A DNA stretch of 64,000 bases from Boesenbergia rotunda (taxonomy: Eukaryota; Streptophyta; Magnoliopsida; Zingiberales; Zingiberaceae): assembly GCA_024364735.1 (NCBI GenBank), contig JAGFNQ010000957.1, positions 516,322-580,321 of the forward strand, read 5' to 3'. Within the stretch, counting starts at the first letter, position 1, and every line of letters begins with the position of its first letter. Positions 1-9,629 of the stretch are shown here, piece by piece. The notes beneath the pieces were generated by a model. That model had not been told where the DNA came from, ran no database searches, and was given only the letters and a program-made list of their open reading frames with translations. A program made the position numbers and the translations under genes.

Positions 1-89
1 ATTAATTGAATTAAAATTAGATAAGGATAATTAAAATTTAATTAAGGATTATTTAAGATTGAAATAAATTAGGTGAAAATTGTTAAGAT

Positions 90-1256
90 TTAATTAGAGA
101 TAAATTTCATCATCTTTGGGTTAGAAAATAATTGTGGGTTTAGTTTAATTATTTTCATTATTTCAAAAATTTCTGATTCCTTTACTATTTCCTCTTTATT
201 TATCTTTTTAAGTTTTTCTAATAATTCTGATTTATTTGAATTTTTGTAAACTTTATTAACTATGGGCTTGATCACAGATAATTCCTTTTCCTCCTCATCC
301 TTAAAATTACATCTTTCATTATCCTTAAAGTAGGTAGAGTAATTTGGGCCACTAGTTAATGTTTTGTAATAATCTTCAACATTATCTATAATTAAATTAT
401 CATTTAAAAGAATTTCATTTTCAATATCCTCAAAGTTATTCTCAGCATTATCTTTAATATCTTCAGGATTAACCTCACAATTTTCAGAATTATCAGTAAG
501 ATTTTCAAATTTAAGATCGGAATTATCCTTAAGATTATCAAAATTAAGTTCGGAATTATCCTTAAGAATTTCAAATTTAAGTTCCAAATTATCCTTAAGA
601 TTATCAAAATTAAGTTCTGAATTATCCTTAAGAATTTCAAATTTTAATTCAGAATTATCCTTAAGATTATCAAAATTAAGTTCTGCATTATCCTTAAGAA
701 TTTCAAATTTGAATTTAGAATTATCCTTAAGATTATCAAAATTATGTTCTGAATTATCCTTAAGAATTTCAAATTTGAATTTAGAATTATCCGATTTAAT
801 TTCTAAATTATCTTCAGGATTATCATATTTAATTTCTAAATTATCCTCAGGATTATCAGATTTAATTTCTAAATTATCCTCAAGATTATCAGATTTTTCA
901 GAATTTACAGAATTAATTCCAAAATTTACAGAATTAAAATTATCTGAATTTTCAGAACTAAAATTATTTATTTTAGAAATTATTGAATTGACATTTAGGA
1001 TTAAACAATTAATTTCTAATATTTTAGCCAAATCTGCATTTTCTAATTTGGCATGCAAGATCTTAATTTGACTATGCAGTAAATTTAATTTTTCAGAAAA
1101 ATTATCTAAATTATCTACATAGTATAGTGCAGGAATTTGAAAAACTTTCGGAACGTAAATTTTGCATACCTTTGCCGAACACTTATTTTTGTAGTATCCG
1201 TACTTTTCGCATTTGAAGCACTGTACGTGGCTCTTGTCCCTCCGGACTCCTGGCAC
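90..1256 (-). CDS. Gag C-terminal region with asparagine-rich tandem repeats (element D)
   Basis: An open frame of about 388 codons. It starts with a retroviral-type zinc knuckle, CFKCEKYGYYKNKC, in which the usual histidine is tyrosine (C-x2-C-x4-Y-x4-C), so metal binding is probably impaired. A predicted helical stretch with leucines follows, then a long Asn/Asp/Glu/Leu-rich part built from a 22-residue repeat (units like LKDNSELKFEI), then a lysine- and glutamate-rich tail. Zinc knuckles normally bind the RNA genome in the particle. The first codon given is GTG; the same frame continues upstream into a second, broken knuckle, so this is not a real translation start. Probably the relic of a gag tail, enlarged by repeat expansion. 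The nature of the repeat region is not recognised. Confidence 0.55.
   Translation of the reverse strand: MPGVRRDKSHVQCFKCEKYGYYKNKCSAKVCKIYVPKVFQIPALYYVDNLDNFSEKLNLLHSQIKILHAKLENADLAKILEINCLILNVNSIISKINNFSSENSDNFNSVNFGINSVNSEKSDNLEDNLEIKSDNPEDNLEIKYDNPEDNLEIKSDNSKFKFEILKDNSEHNFDNLKDNSKFKFEILKDNAELNFDNLKDNSELKFEILKDNSELNFDNLKDNLELKFEILKDNSELNFDNLKDNSDLKFENLTDNSENCEVNPEDIKDNAENNFEDIENEILLNDNLIIDNVEDYYKTLTSGPNYSTYFKDNERCNFKDEEEKELSVIKPIVNKVYKNSNKSELLEKLKKINKEEIVKESEIFEIMKIIKLNPQLFSNPKMMKFISN
535..798 (-). repeat. 66-bp in-frame tandem repeat in gag of element D
   Basis: The motif TTATCAAAATTA recurs at 535, 601, 667 and 733, exactly 66 bases apart, so each unit encodes 22 residues and keeps the frame. 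More diverged 33-bp half units (ATTATC with TTTAATTTCTAAATT) continue to about 900. Unit length in multiples of three means that gains and losses of units would not break the frame. Confidence 0.85.
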
Positions 1257-1463
1257 TGGTGCCTCCTTTGCTTCTGGTGATGAACGAGTCTTACGAGTAG
1301 GGCGTTAAATTTTATAGAGCCCCCTCTCCCTGCACTTGAAACATATTATGTGGAATTTAAAAATTGACATTTAAAATAAAATATACCTGATTCACCCCTT
1401 GGCTTCCCCTCAACTCCTGGCATCATTGCTCCGTTGGCGGTTAGTCCGATGAAGAGCGGTCTG
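1257..1463 (-). pseudogene. Leader and broken first zinc knuckle of element D gag
   Basis: In the same frame as the downstream gag relic, the minus strand reads a degenerate knuckle CFKCRERG followed by a stop where the rest should be. It is similar in order and spacing to the two knuckles of element A (about 11680-11850), including the RPTRK and APVPG residues between them. The part of gag before the knuckle, about 200 codons in element A, is absent here. Confidence 0.55.
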
Positions 1464-1475
1464 GCTCTGATACTA
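1464..1475 (-). other. Primer binding site of element D (initiator tRNA-Met type, mutated)
   Basis: The plus strand reads GCTCTGATACTA, the reverse complement of TAGTATCAGAGC. The standard plant Met-initiator PBS is TGGTATCAGAGC, so one base differs. It lies two bases from the LTR start at 1478, as in elements A, B and C. Confidence 0.75.
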
Positions 1476-1477
1476 AT

Positions 1478-2975
1478 TGTAGGACCGGCGCCGTCGATAG
1501 AGGGGGGGTGAATATCGACCGTAAAATCTTTCGCGGAAATCGTCTTTCGGATCATCGTTGTAGACTCAGAGTTAGTGCAACGGAAAATATACAGAACGAA
1601 GAAAACAAACAACACAGCGTACGCGGGATTTTTTACTTGGTTCCCAACCCCCAGGGTCAGTACATCCAAGGCCTAAGCACGGAAACACCCGTCCACTAAT
1701 GGTCTCCTTTCCGGACATTTCAGAGGCGGAGAAACCCGTCTTACAGTGCAGAAATTACAATCGGAATATATTAAAAATAAGTGTGGAATTGTAAATTTCA
1801 AACCAAAAGAAAGTTGAAGTCTCGGCCGATCTGGAACTCCGAAGTGCCGCGTACTTCCTCCCGGAGCTTCCTTGGTCGCAGAGCTTCGCCGTTAGCGCTT
1901 TGTCGTCAATCAGAAGTCTCAGAATGATCTTGGAAGTTGTGTTATGAGCCTTGGGGTCGAATCCCCTTTTATAGGCTTCATTAGGGCGCCTGTGATCACC
2001 GGGGCGCCTCAAAGGGCTTGGTCAAACCTTGTCTCCGTGCCGAACTCGTCGCAACCAATAAGGCATCTGACCAGGGCACCCTGGACCTCCTAGGTGCCTC
2101 AATGAACCTAGTCAAAGCTTATCTCTGCTTCGAACATGCAGCAGCAGATACAACTTTCAACCAGGGCGCCTGAATGGAAGCCTGTTATACCTTCTTTAAT
2201 GGAGGCGCCCCAGTTGATGGAGGCGCCTAGCTCCATCTAGGTGCCTCCTTCAATGGGGGCGCTTAGCAGCCAGGGTTCCAGCCACGTGGTGTGTTGTTTG
2301 CCTGCTTTGTCTTCCATTCTAGGTACCTGCAAGATACACAAATACAAAGCAAATTCACACACAATCTTAACCTTAAGGACTTGGTTTTGACTTCGGATTT
2401 CCACGAAACCCTAGGTCGAACCGACGCAAGTTCCCACCGCGGGAGCGCCTTTCACCTACTCCTTTCAGGAGACGGTTGCCACCCAGTCCAATCGGGTGGA
2501 CTTTTGCTTAGTCTCTGATACCTTCGGATCTCGAGATGTCCGAACCTCGATCCGTCTCTACTTCTGCCCTTAGTCATCGCTCAGCTATGTTGCTCAATCC
2601 CTCGGACCAAGACATCGTGCCCAAACCCTAAGTACAGGACTTCGGTGCCCAACCCTCGAACAGGACTTCGTGCCCAATTCCCCGAACCAGGTCTTCGGTG
2701 CCCAACCCTCGGCCAGGACTTAGTCCCCAATTCCCCTAACCAGGTCTTTGGTGCCCAACCCTCAGCCAGAACTTAGTGCCCAATTCCTCGAACGAGGACT
2801 TAGTGCCCAATTCTTCGAACCAGGACTTCGTGCCTAGGATAACTAGGACTTTGGTTCACTTTGTTACACCTTTCTTGACTAACCCTTCCTTTGTTCAATG
2901 TATCACTGACTTAAATATATTGTCAAACATTGAAACATTTAGAGGAGGACATCACTAATGCAACTTGCACCAATA
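1478..2975 (-). repeat. 5' LTR of element D
   Basis: Starts TGTAGGACC beside the PBS and ends near GCACCAATA, where an expected CA end appears as TA. Sense-strand landmarks are a TATAAAA box (1967-1973), a GGCGCC-rich part (about 1985-2270), a G-box CACGTG (2283-2288), and a tandem array of about 30-40 bp units containing CCAGGACTTCGTGCCC (about 2590-2850). Several short frames here (for example 1346-1669 and 2291-2518) are shadows of the LTR and its repeats. Confidence 0.75.
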
Positions 2976-3953
2976 TGATCTTCTGTGTGACACCACACAC
3001 CATGTTATATACAATGCAAAGTATCTGATAAATGCACATACTAATATAAACATGCAAACAGTGATCTTGTGATTCTCTTTCAAAATGTAGATGTCCATAT
3101 AGAAAGCAAGGCTTTTTGTATACATCCTAACATAATGAAGATCCATTCCCCTAAAGGATCCTCATTGAACTACTTCACCAACCCCTATATTTAATATGGG
3201 CTCCACCTATTATGAGTACAGGTATCTCCCCGTGTTTAAGATATCGAATATCCATTAATTAATTTAAACTACTGACAATTTAATTAATCAACATTTAACT
3301 CCTTGAACAGTACCACTCAACCTTATCAACATGTCAGACCAAGTCCACCTGTAGGATTTAAGATGATGAACCTTTTGAGCTCCTCAAGGGGACATCATCA
3401 ACCCGACTCACCAGGACACGGTTTCCTTCTATAATCAATGACACATCATGTAAATAATATTATTCCCCAACTTACCGGGTCTATCGATTTAACAGAATAA
3501 ATCTCGTCCATTAGTAAATCAAAAAATAACTATTAAATATATATGCCCGTTATTATATTGGGATTAAGAGCATGTACTCCATAATAATTGAGATCTAATT
3601 CAATTATAAGTCAGTATAAATTGAATCACTTCTATGTCAGTCCTGCTCAATACACACAAAATGTACTAGTGTAATTCTATAGTCAAGATAAACTAACACC
3701 AAATTATACTATAACCATCCCGATGGTTTGTCCAAATCCATCTCGGTTGTGAGTCTCTACTTATACTTTACAAGGGACTGATAACCTGATCATCTGTGTG
3801 ACACCACATACCATGTTATCTACAATGTGAAGTATCAGATAATATACACATACTAATATAAACATGCAAATAGTGATCTTGTGATTCTCTTTCAAAATGT
3901 AGATGCTCATACAAAAAGCAAGGCTTTTAGTATACATCCTAACAATCTCCCAC
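2976..3953 (-). repeat. 3' LTR region of element E, left boundary uncertain
   Basis: The right edge is clear: CATCCTAACA at 3944-3953 followed by a pyrimidine-rich PPT complement, so the sense LTR begins TGTTAGGATG. The left edge is obscured by the element D junction. A block of about 157 bases at the right end is present twice (2976-3132 and 3797-3953), both ending CATCCTAACA. Either the LTR has an internal duplication, or the left copy is the end of a second E-type LTR into which D inserted. Confidence 0.6.
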
Positions 3954-3965
3954 TTATACTAAAAG
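3954..3965 (-). other. Polypurine tract of element E
   Basis: The plus strand ATCTCCCACTTA directly next to the LTR edge gives sense TAAGTGGGAGAT before TGTTAGGATG. This is the usual place of second-strand priming. Confidence 0.7.
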
Positions 3966-3976
3966 ACTACGCTGTC

Positions 3977-4689
3977 CTCACAATGCCATACATCGGACTC
4001 CCATATCCTCCACATGCCTATCAAAAGCTCTCGCTGGAAGGGCCTTAGTGAAAGGATCCGTCAGGTTATCCTCCGATGCATTCTTGGCGACAACAACTTC
4101 TCCCTGCTTTACAATCTCTCGTATCAGGTGGTACTTGCACTCTATGTGTTTACTCGCCTTATGGGCTCATGGTTCCTTTGAGTTTGCAACTGAACCACTG
4201 TTATCACAATAAATTGTGATAGCTCTGGGTAAACCAGGAATCACATCCAAGTCCATCAAGAAGTTCCTGCACCATACAACTTCCTTGGCAGCCTCTGAGG
4301 CTGCCACATACTCAGCTTCCATGGTGGAGTCCGTCACGCATTTCTGCTTGACACTTCTCCATACTATGGCTCCACCTCCTAACGTAAACACATACCCTGA
4401 GGTAGACTTACTTTTGTCTCTATCTGATTGGAAGTCCGTATAACCCACAAGGAGTAATTGATCTTCCTGGTAAACCAGCATATAATCCCTAGTCCTTCTC
4501 AGGCACATTAGTATATGCTTTACCGCAGTCCAATGTCCTTGTCCTGGGTTACTCTGATATCTACTAACCATGCCCACAGTAAAATAGATATCCGGTCTCG
4601 TATATAGCATAACATACATAAGGCTTCCTACAGCCGAAGCATAAGGAACAGCCTTCATCTCCTCTATATCCTTTGATGTTTTAGGACAT
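3977..4689 (-). pseudogene. RNase H domain and C-terminus of element E polyprotein
   Basis: The Copia RNase H follows RT. It includes SAVGSLMYVMLYTRPDI, the catalytic-region motifs GYTDFQSD, TMEAEYVA and YCDNSGSVAN, and a tail with KHIECKYHLIREIV and the final LTDPFTKALP before the stop at 3977. The domain is nearly complete. One stop (near 4167) splits it after SKEP, and the usual alanine-rich SAKQ motif is SVKQ. It would degrade the RNA strand of the RNA-DNA hybrid; this copy cannot make a full protein. Confidence 0.85.
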
Positions 4690-5540
4690 ATCTTCTTAGA
4701 TAGAGAAAGTCCATGACTGAAAGGTAGAAAACCATTTTAGGAGTTTTCTATGCTAAAACGAGCTAGGATAGTGTCTATGTATGAAGCTTGAGATAAGCAC
4801 AACATTCTTTTCTGGCGATCCCTTATAACCTTGATCCTAAGGATGTGCTCTGCTTCTCCCAAGTCCTTTATATCAAATTGTTTGGACAACCATACCCTTA
4901 CGTCTGATAATACTTTGACATTGTTGCCAATGAGCAAAATATCATCTACGTATAGTATAAGAAATACCACTACGTTTCCGTCACATCACTTATATACACA
5001 TGACTCATCCGGACTTTGAATAAATCCATATGACTAGATTACCTCATCAAAGCGGATATTCCATGATCGTGAAGTCTGCTTCAATCCATAAATGGACCGA
5101 TTAAGCTTACACACAAGATGCTCTTTTCCCTTGGCAATGAATCCCTCTGGTTGCTTCATATAAACCGTCTCCTCAAGACTTCTATTAAGGAAAGTTGTCT
5201 TGACATCCATCTGCAATACCTCATAATCCATATGAGCGGCAATAGATAAGAGAATTCAGATAGACTTAAGCATGGCTACCGGCAAAAAGGTCTCCTCATA
5301 ATCGACACCCTCTTTCTGAGTATACCCTTTCATAACAAGCCTAGCCTTGAAGGTCTCAACCTTCCCGTCTGATCCTCTCTTTCTCTTGTAGATCCACTTG
5401 CACCCAATGGCTTTTACACCATTGAGTGGTTCTACTAGCTCCCAGACGTGATTAGAATCCATAGATTCTATCTCAAAATTCATTGCCCTTTGCCAAGATT
5501 CTGCATCTTTATCTTGGAGTGCCTCGTCATAGGTCCAGGG
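4690..5540 (-). pseudogene. Reverse transcriptase of element E
   Basis: Copia RT in three pieces. The N-terminal part has WQRAMNFEIESMDSNHVWELV, GCKWIYKRKRG, KARLVMKGYTQKEGVDYEET. The middle has MDVKTTFLN (normally DVKTAFLNG), VYMKQPEGF, CKLNRSIYGLKQ. The catalytic part has LYVDDILLIGNN with both aspartates kept. Frames are broken at about 5255, 5033 and 4736. The protein would copy the element RNA into DNA in the particle; this copy is dead. Confidence 0.88.
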
Positions 5541-6632
5541 ATCTGGTTCATGTTCACTAGGGACCAAGATCGAAGACTCTCCCAAGAACATGTATCTTTC
5601 AGGTTGTCTAACAACCCTCCCACTACGACGAGGTACTACCTGTGTATCTTCTGTGACACGCGGTACAGTGACTTGTGGTATGCCCTCTTGTACTGTTGGT
5701 ACTAAGGTCGGAACGTCCCCTCTTAATTCCTCAAGAATAATTCTACTCATGGGCTTGTGGTTCATCACATGGTCTTCCTCTAAGAATTGGGCATTCGTGC
5801 TAACGATTACCCTTTTATCCTTAGGAATATTGAATAAACCACCTTTCGTTCCTCTAGGATAGCCTACGAACAAGCATACTTCTATACGAGATTCCAACTT
5901 ATCAGTATCTCCCTTAAGCACATGTGTTGGACTACCCTAAATCCGAATATGTCTTAGACTAGGCTTTCATCCAGTCTACAATTCTGTGGGAGTAGAGGGT
6001 ACTGACTTAGTTGGAACCAAATTCAGTATGTACGCTATCATTTCCAGAGCATATCCCCAGAACGAATCCAGCAACTCGAAGTAACTCATCATCGATCAAA
6101 CCATCTCCATATGAGTCTTATTCCTTCGCTCTACTACATCGTTCTGTTGGGGCGTACTGGGTGCTGACAATTAGGACTGAATCCCAGCCTCTAACACGTA
6201 AGTCTTAAACTCTCCCAAGAGGTACTTGCCACCACGATCAGATCGTAGTGTCTTGATACTTTTACCTTGATGTTTCTCTACATCAGTCTTGAATTCTTTG
6301 AACTTATCAAAGCATTTAGACTTGCGGCGCATCAAGTAAATGTATCCATACTTTGAATAATCATGTATAAAGGAGATGAAGTATTCAAATCCACCTCTAG
6401 CCTTGATAGACATAGGACCATACAAATCAGAATGAATTAATTCCAACATATCTTTGGCTCTATACCCCTTGGCCTTGAAAGGCCTCTTGGTCATCTTACC
6501 TTCCAACCATGATTCACAGGTTGGGAAGTCTTCCACCACCAATGAACCCAAAGGCCCATCGTCTATCAACCTTTGAATCCTACTAAGGTTAATATGACCA
6601 AGTCTTAGATGCCAAAGATATGTTTGGTTCAT
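5541..6632 (-). pseudogene. Integrase of element E
   Basis: The zinc-binding part shows LWHLRLGHINLSRI and CESWLEGK, where the second cysteine of the CxxC pair is tryptophan. The core shows LIHSDLYGPM and FIHDYSKYGYIYLM, then LRSDRGGKYL. The glutamate part (NGVVERRN-type) is readable in another frame near 6110-6170. The C-terminal part has KGDTDKLESRIEVCLFVGYP and a spacer with RRSGRVVRQPERY. Stops at about 6170 and in 5925-6165 break it. The domain order integrase before RT marks the element as Copia. Confidence 0.85.
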
Positions 6633-7047
6633 CTTCGAAGGTTCTTTTCTCTTTTTTGGTTAGACGATGAGCTATTTACTTTTATTTGCATCATGGGAGA
6701 TTTTGGTTCTAAAGTATACAAATTGCCAACCAATTTACCTGAACATATAATCTCTCTATTCCTTTTTATAACAACTCTGTCATTAAAAGAAATAGAATAC
6801 CCATCCTTTATTATTTTAGAAACCGAAACAAGGTTCTTTCTAAAACTAGGTACATAAAGGCACTTTCTTAAAACTAAAACTTTATTTCTATCAAAAGACA
6901 AATAAACGTCTCCCACTGCAATAGCCACCACCTCCATAGCATTGTCCATGTATACGGTAATCTCTCCATCAGCTAGTCGTCGGGTTTCGTGGAACCCCTA
7001 TAAAGAATTGCAGACATGATCAGTGGCTTCCGTATCTACACATCAGG
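6629..7047 (-). pseudogene. Protease and pre-integrase region of element E
   Basis: Right after gag, the minus strand reads CVDTEATDHVCNSL at about 7010-7045. The family consensus around the protease active site is L-D-S-G-A-T, so serine and glycine are replaced here and the protease is inactive. The following open part (6629-6949) has YVPSFRKNLVSVSKI and GNLYTL, typical of the gag-pre-integrase segment. Confidence 0.75.
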
Positions 7048-7897
7048 TACCGGTAGATAACACCATTAAACATGTTTCAACAACTAAAGAAAAAGATATA
7101 CCTGAATTATTCTTCTGACGGTGGGGGCAGTCCGCCTTCCAATATCCAGTCTGCTTGCACGTGAAGCACTTACCTTTCGGCTTCTTCACGCCAGCTTGAG
7201 GTCCCTGAGATCCTATCTTCTTTGCCCCACCTTGTTTCTTCTTCTTCTTGCCTTTCGGCATAGAAGTAGAAACCTTCTGAGCAACCAAAGCATGAGCACT
7301 CTGACGAAAAAGCCCCTCTACCGCCTAAAGATCTGTCAGAAGTTCTGCCTATGAATATGTATGCTTGTTCATATTATAGTTTAGGTGAAACTTCTCAAAA
7401 CTCCTAGGTAGAGACTGGAGAATGATATCGACCTGGGTTTCCCCATCAATCTCCGCTCCAAGGACTTTCATCCCATTGAGATGTGCTATCATCTTAAGGA
7501 CATGATTCCTCACGGATGTCCCTTCAACCATGGTGGTTGTCATCAAGTTCCTCATTGCCTCCTGCCTAGCGGTCCGATTCTGATGTCCGAAGAGTTTTTT
7601 GAGATTGAACATCATATTATAAGCAGTGGAAAAAGCCTGATACTGATGTTGCAATACATTTGACATAGAAGCCAATATGTAACACTGCGCCATCTCATCT
7701 GCTTTAATCCACTTCTTATAGCATTCCTTCTCCTCTTCATCAGAATTCTCACTAGGTTTCTCCGGACAAAACTCGAAAACTACAAACTTGTACTCTTCAG
7801 CAGTTAGGACAATGTCCAGGTTCCATTTCTAGTCAATGTAATTAGGGCCCGTATGTTTGTTTTCTTTAAGTATCACAACTAGTGAGTTAAATGTCAT
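7043..7897 (-). pseudogene. Gag of element E (UBN2-type with zinc knuckle)
   Basis: ATG at 7897 begins MTFNSLVVILKENKHTGPNYID, where a TAG replaces the expected tryptophan. It continues with KWNLDIVLTAEEYKFVV and ADEMAQCYILASMSNVLQ, which fit the Copia gag (UBN2/DUF4219) fold. Near the end is a basic KKKKK stretch and a knuckle CFTCKQTGYWKADC, again with tyrosine in place of the metal-binding histidine. Stops near 7829 and 7340 interrupt it. I chose the start from the matching family start and a clean upstream leader. Confidence 0.8.
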
Positions 7898-8782
7898 TTT
7901 GAATATTTCCTGAGAATCACAATGATCACAAACTTTAGATTTCAAAAAATATTGATTCCTCAAACAATAAATTTTAAAATCGACCAACACCTCAAATCAC
8001 CGAGAATTTCGCATGCCACGATAGTGTGGAGGTATACGAATTCTACATTCGTAATAGGAGGTTTTACCCATTAATTTTATTATCTTGTCAACCTAACTTT
8101 TTGATAAATAAAATTATTAGTTGGTTCCTCTTCAACCCTACAAATAATAGCAGTGACTCCGAAGGGGAGGATACTATTATTTGCATCTAAGTGTTTACCA
8201 TTACACGGTACTAAGGAAATTATCTCGGATTATGTGTCGTCCGATGGGGAAAATTACACACTCCTAAATAACTTCCTATAATAATGTTTAATACAGTGAT
8301 CCGCAAAACAAGCTCATCCGATGGGGAGAAAGGCACTCAGAGCCGACGTGCAAGCTTGTTCGCATCACTTGTCAAATTAGCAATGAAGGCCATGGGACCC
8401 TTAGGGTTCCTCTCCCATTTAGTTATTTATAATTGAGGAATTTTCATGCATGCATGACAAGCAGATAAACTAAAAGCAATAAACAAGAAAAAAAATAAAA
8501 ATTTTCAACTATTATGACTTTAGTCTTCAATGTGACTCCATTTGTGTCGCCACCTCGTCCGCTCCTCCCTATCCATGCGCAAGCCATCATGAAGGGATCT
8601 CCAAGCCGAGATAAAATGCTATTTATTTACATCCATTGATCCTATAATCCACAAGGAGTGTACATCAAGTCTAGATCGAAAGTAAATAAAAAGCGCGGCT
8701 AAACAAGTGTCGTATTTAATTACAAAAATCAAATACTAAATTTAGCCTCGTCAACCCCAAGGATTCAAATAAATTTACAACC
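7898..8782 (-). other. 5' untranslated leader of element E, truncated by element F
   Basis: No coding sequence is visible. The stretch is AT-rich, with three similar motifs TCCGATGGGGA(A/G)AA near 8250 and 8310 and a GGGGAGGATACTATTATT motif. By position it is the leader between the PBS and gag. The PBS and right LTR are not present because element F begins at 8783. Confidence 0.55.
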
Positions 8783-9629
8783 TGTAGGATCGATGCTGTC
8801 GATAGAGGGGGGGTCAATATCGACTTGAAAAAATCTTTGAAAAACTTCGTCGGAAAACTCCGTTTAGTTGTCTTTCTATCAAGTTAGTACGCAACGGAAA
8901 ATGGAATAAACTAAAGAAAGATGCAAGGTAGACACACAGGTTTTACTTGGTTCCCAACCCCCCAGGGTCAGTACATCCAAGGCCTAAGCACTCAATCGTG
9001 AGTCCACTAATGGTCTCCTTTCTGGACTTTCGGGAGCTGGAGAAACCCGTCTTACAGTTCGAATATACAAACAAAGAGTAAATGAAATACAATGCGTAAA
9101 TAAAAAGCAAACCAAACAAATAGCTCGGCCAACTCTGGAAGTCCGAAGTGCCGCGCACTTTCTCCGGGAGCCTCCTTGGTTGCAGAGCTTCGTGTTGAGC
9201 ACTTTTTCTTTGCACTGAACGCTTTAGCGGATGTGGAAATTGGTGTTTGGCATTGAGGGGTCGAACCCCATTATATAGCATAGTCTAGGGCACCGTAGAG
9301 GCCTCTGAGGCGCATCAATACGGTAAAACTTGATCCGTAATCGTGAACTCCATAGGGTTGATAAACTTCCTTCCCAGGCATCTGGGAAGAGGGATGGACC
9401 TACCCCAATTGGGGTGCCCAACAAGTTGGGGCGCCTGATTCAAATCAGGCACCCTGGATACTCTTCCCAGGTGCATTTTCTCCTGCGTTTGTTTTCCAAT
9501 CTTGCCTCCAACTCCAAGTACCTGCAAGACAACAAACACAAGACAAATATGCAAATAATCGTAGCCTTAAAGATTGGTTCTGACTTTGAATTTCACCCAA
9601 AACCCTAGGTTGAACTGATGCCTAATGTT
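8783..9629 (-). repeat. 3' LTR of element F, left portion
   Basis: Homologous to the element D LTR, sharing the GATAGAGGGGGGG run, TTTTACTTGGTTCCCAACCC, and GTACATCCAAGGCCTAAGCA. A TATA-type motif lies near 9268 (sense CTATATAATGGGG). The LTR is cut at 9629 by insertion of element A; 9625-9629 (ATGTT) is the target site copy. Confidence 0.8.
9625..9629 (+). repeat. Target site duplication of element A, left copy (ATGTT)
   Basis: ATGTT immediately before TGTTGGTGAC; the matching copy is at 18839-18843 directly after the closing CCCACA. Confidence 0.9.

Larger units (their letters stand above)
1..2975 (-). mobile_element. Element D: partial LTR retrotransposon (gag end, PBS, 5' LTR)
   Basis: Seen: reading leftward on the minus strand there is an LTR (1478-2975), a primer binding site two bases from it, a short leader, and a gag-like frame with a zinc knuckle. 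The rest of the element lies left of the window. The LTR resembles that of element F (start TGTAGGA, followed by the run GATAGAGGGGGGG). The N-terminal half of gag seems to be missing, because the leader passes within about 100 bases into zinc-knuckle sequence. This suggests an internally deleted, non-autonomous copy. No pol is visible. Confidence 0.75.
2976..8782 (-). mobile_element. Element E: Ty1/copia retrotransposon, Tork/Angela-like, decayed
   Basis: The minus strand reads leader, gag, protease, integrase, RT, RNase H, PPT and 3' LTR in the Copia order. RT motif YVDDILLIGNN and RNase H motifs fit the Tork/Angela group as I know it. The right LTR is not seen: the leader is cut at 8782 by element F. 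The coding region is about 3.9 kb and should be one frame, but carries many stops and frameshifts. Confidence 0.85.
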
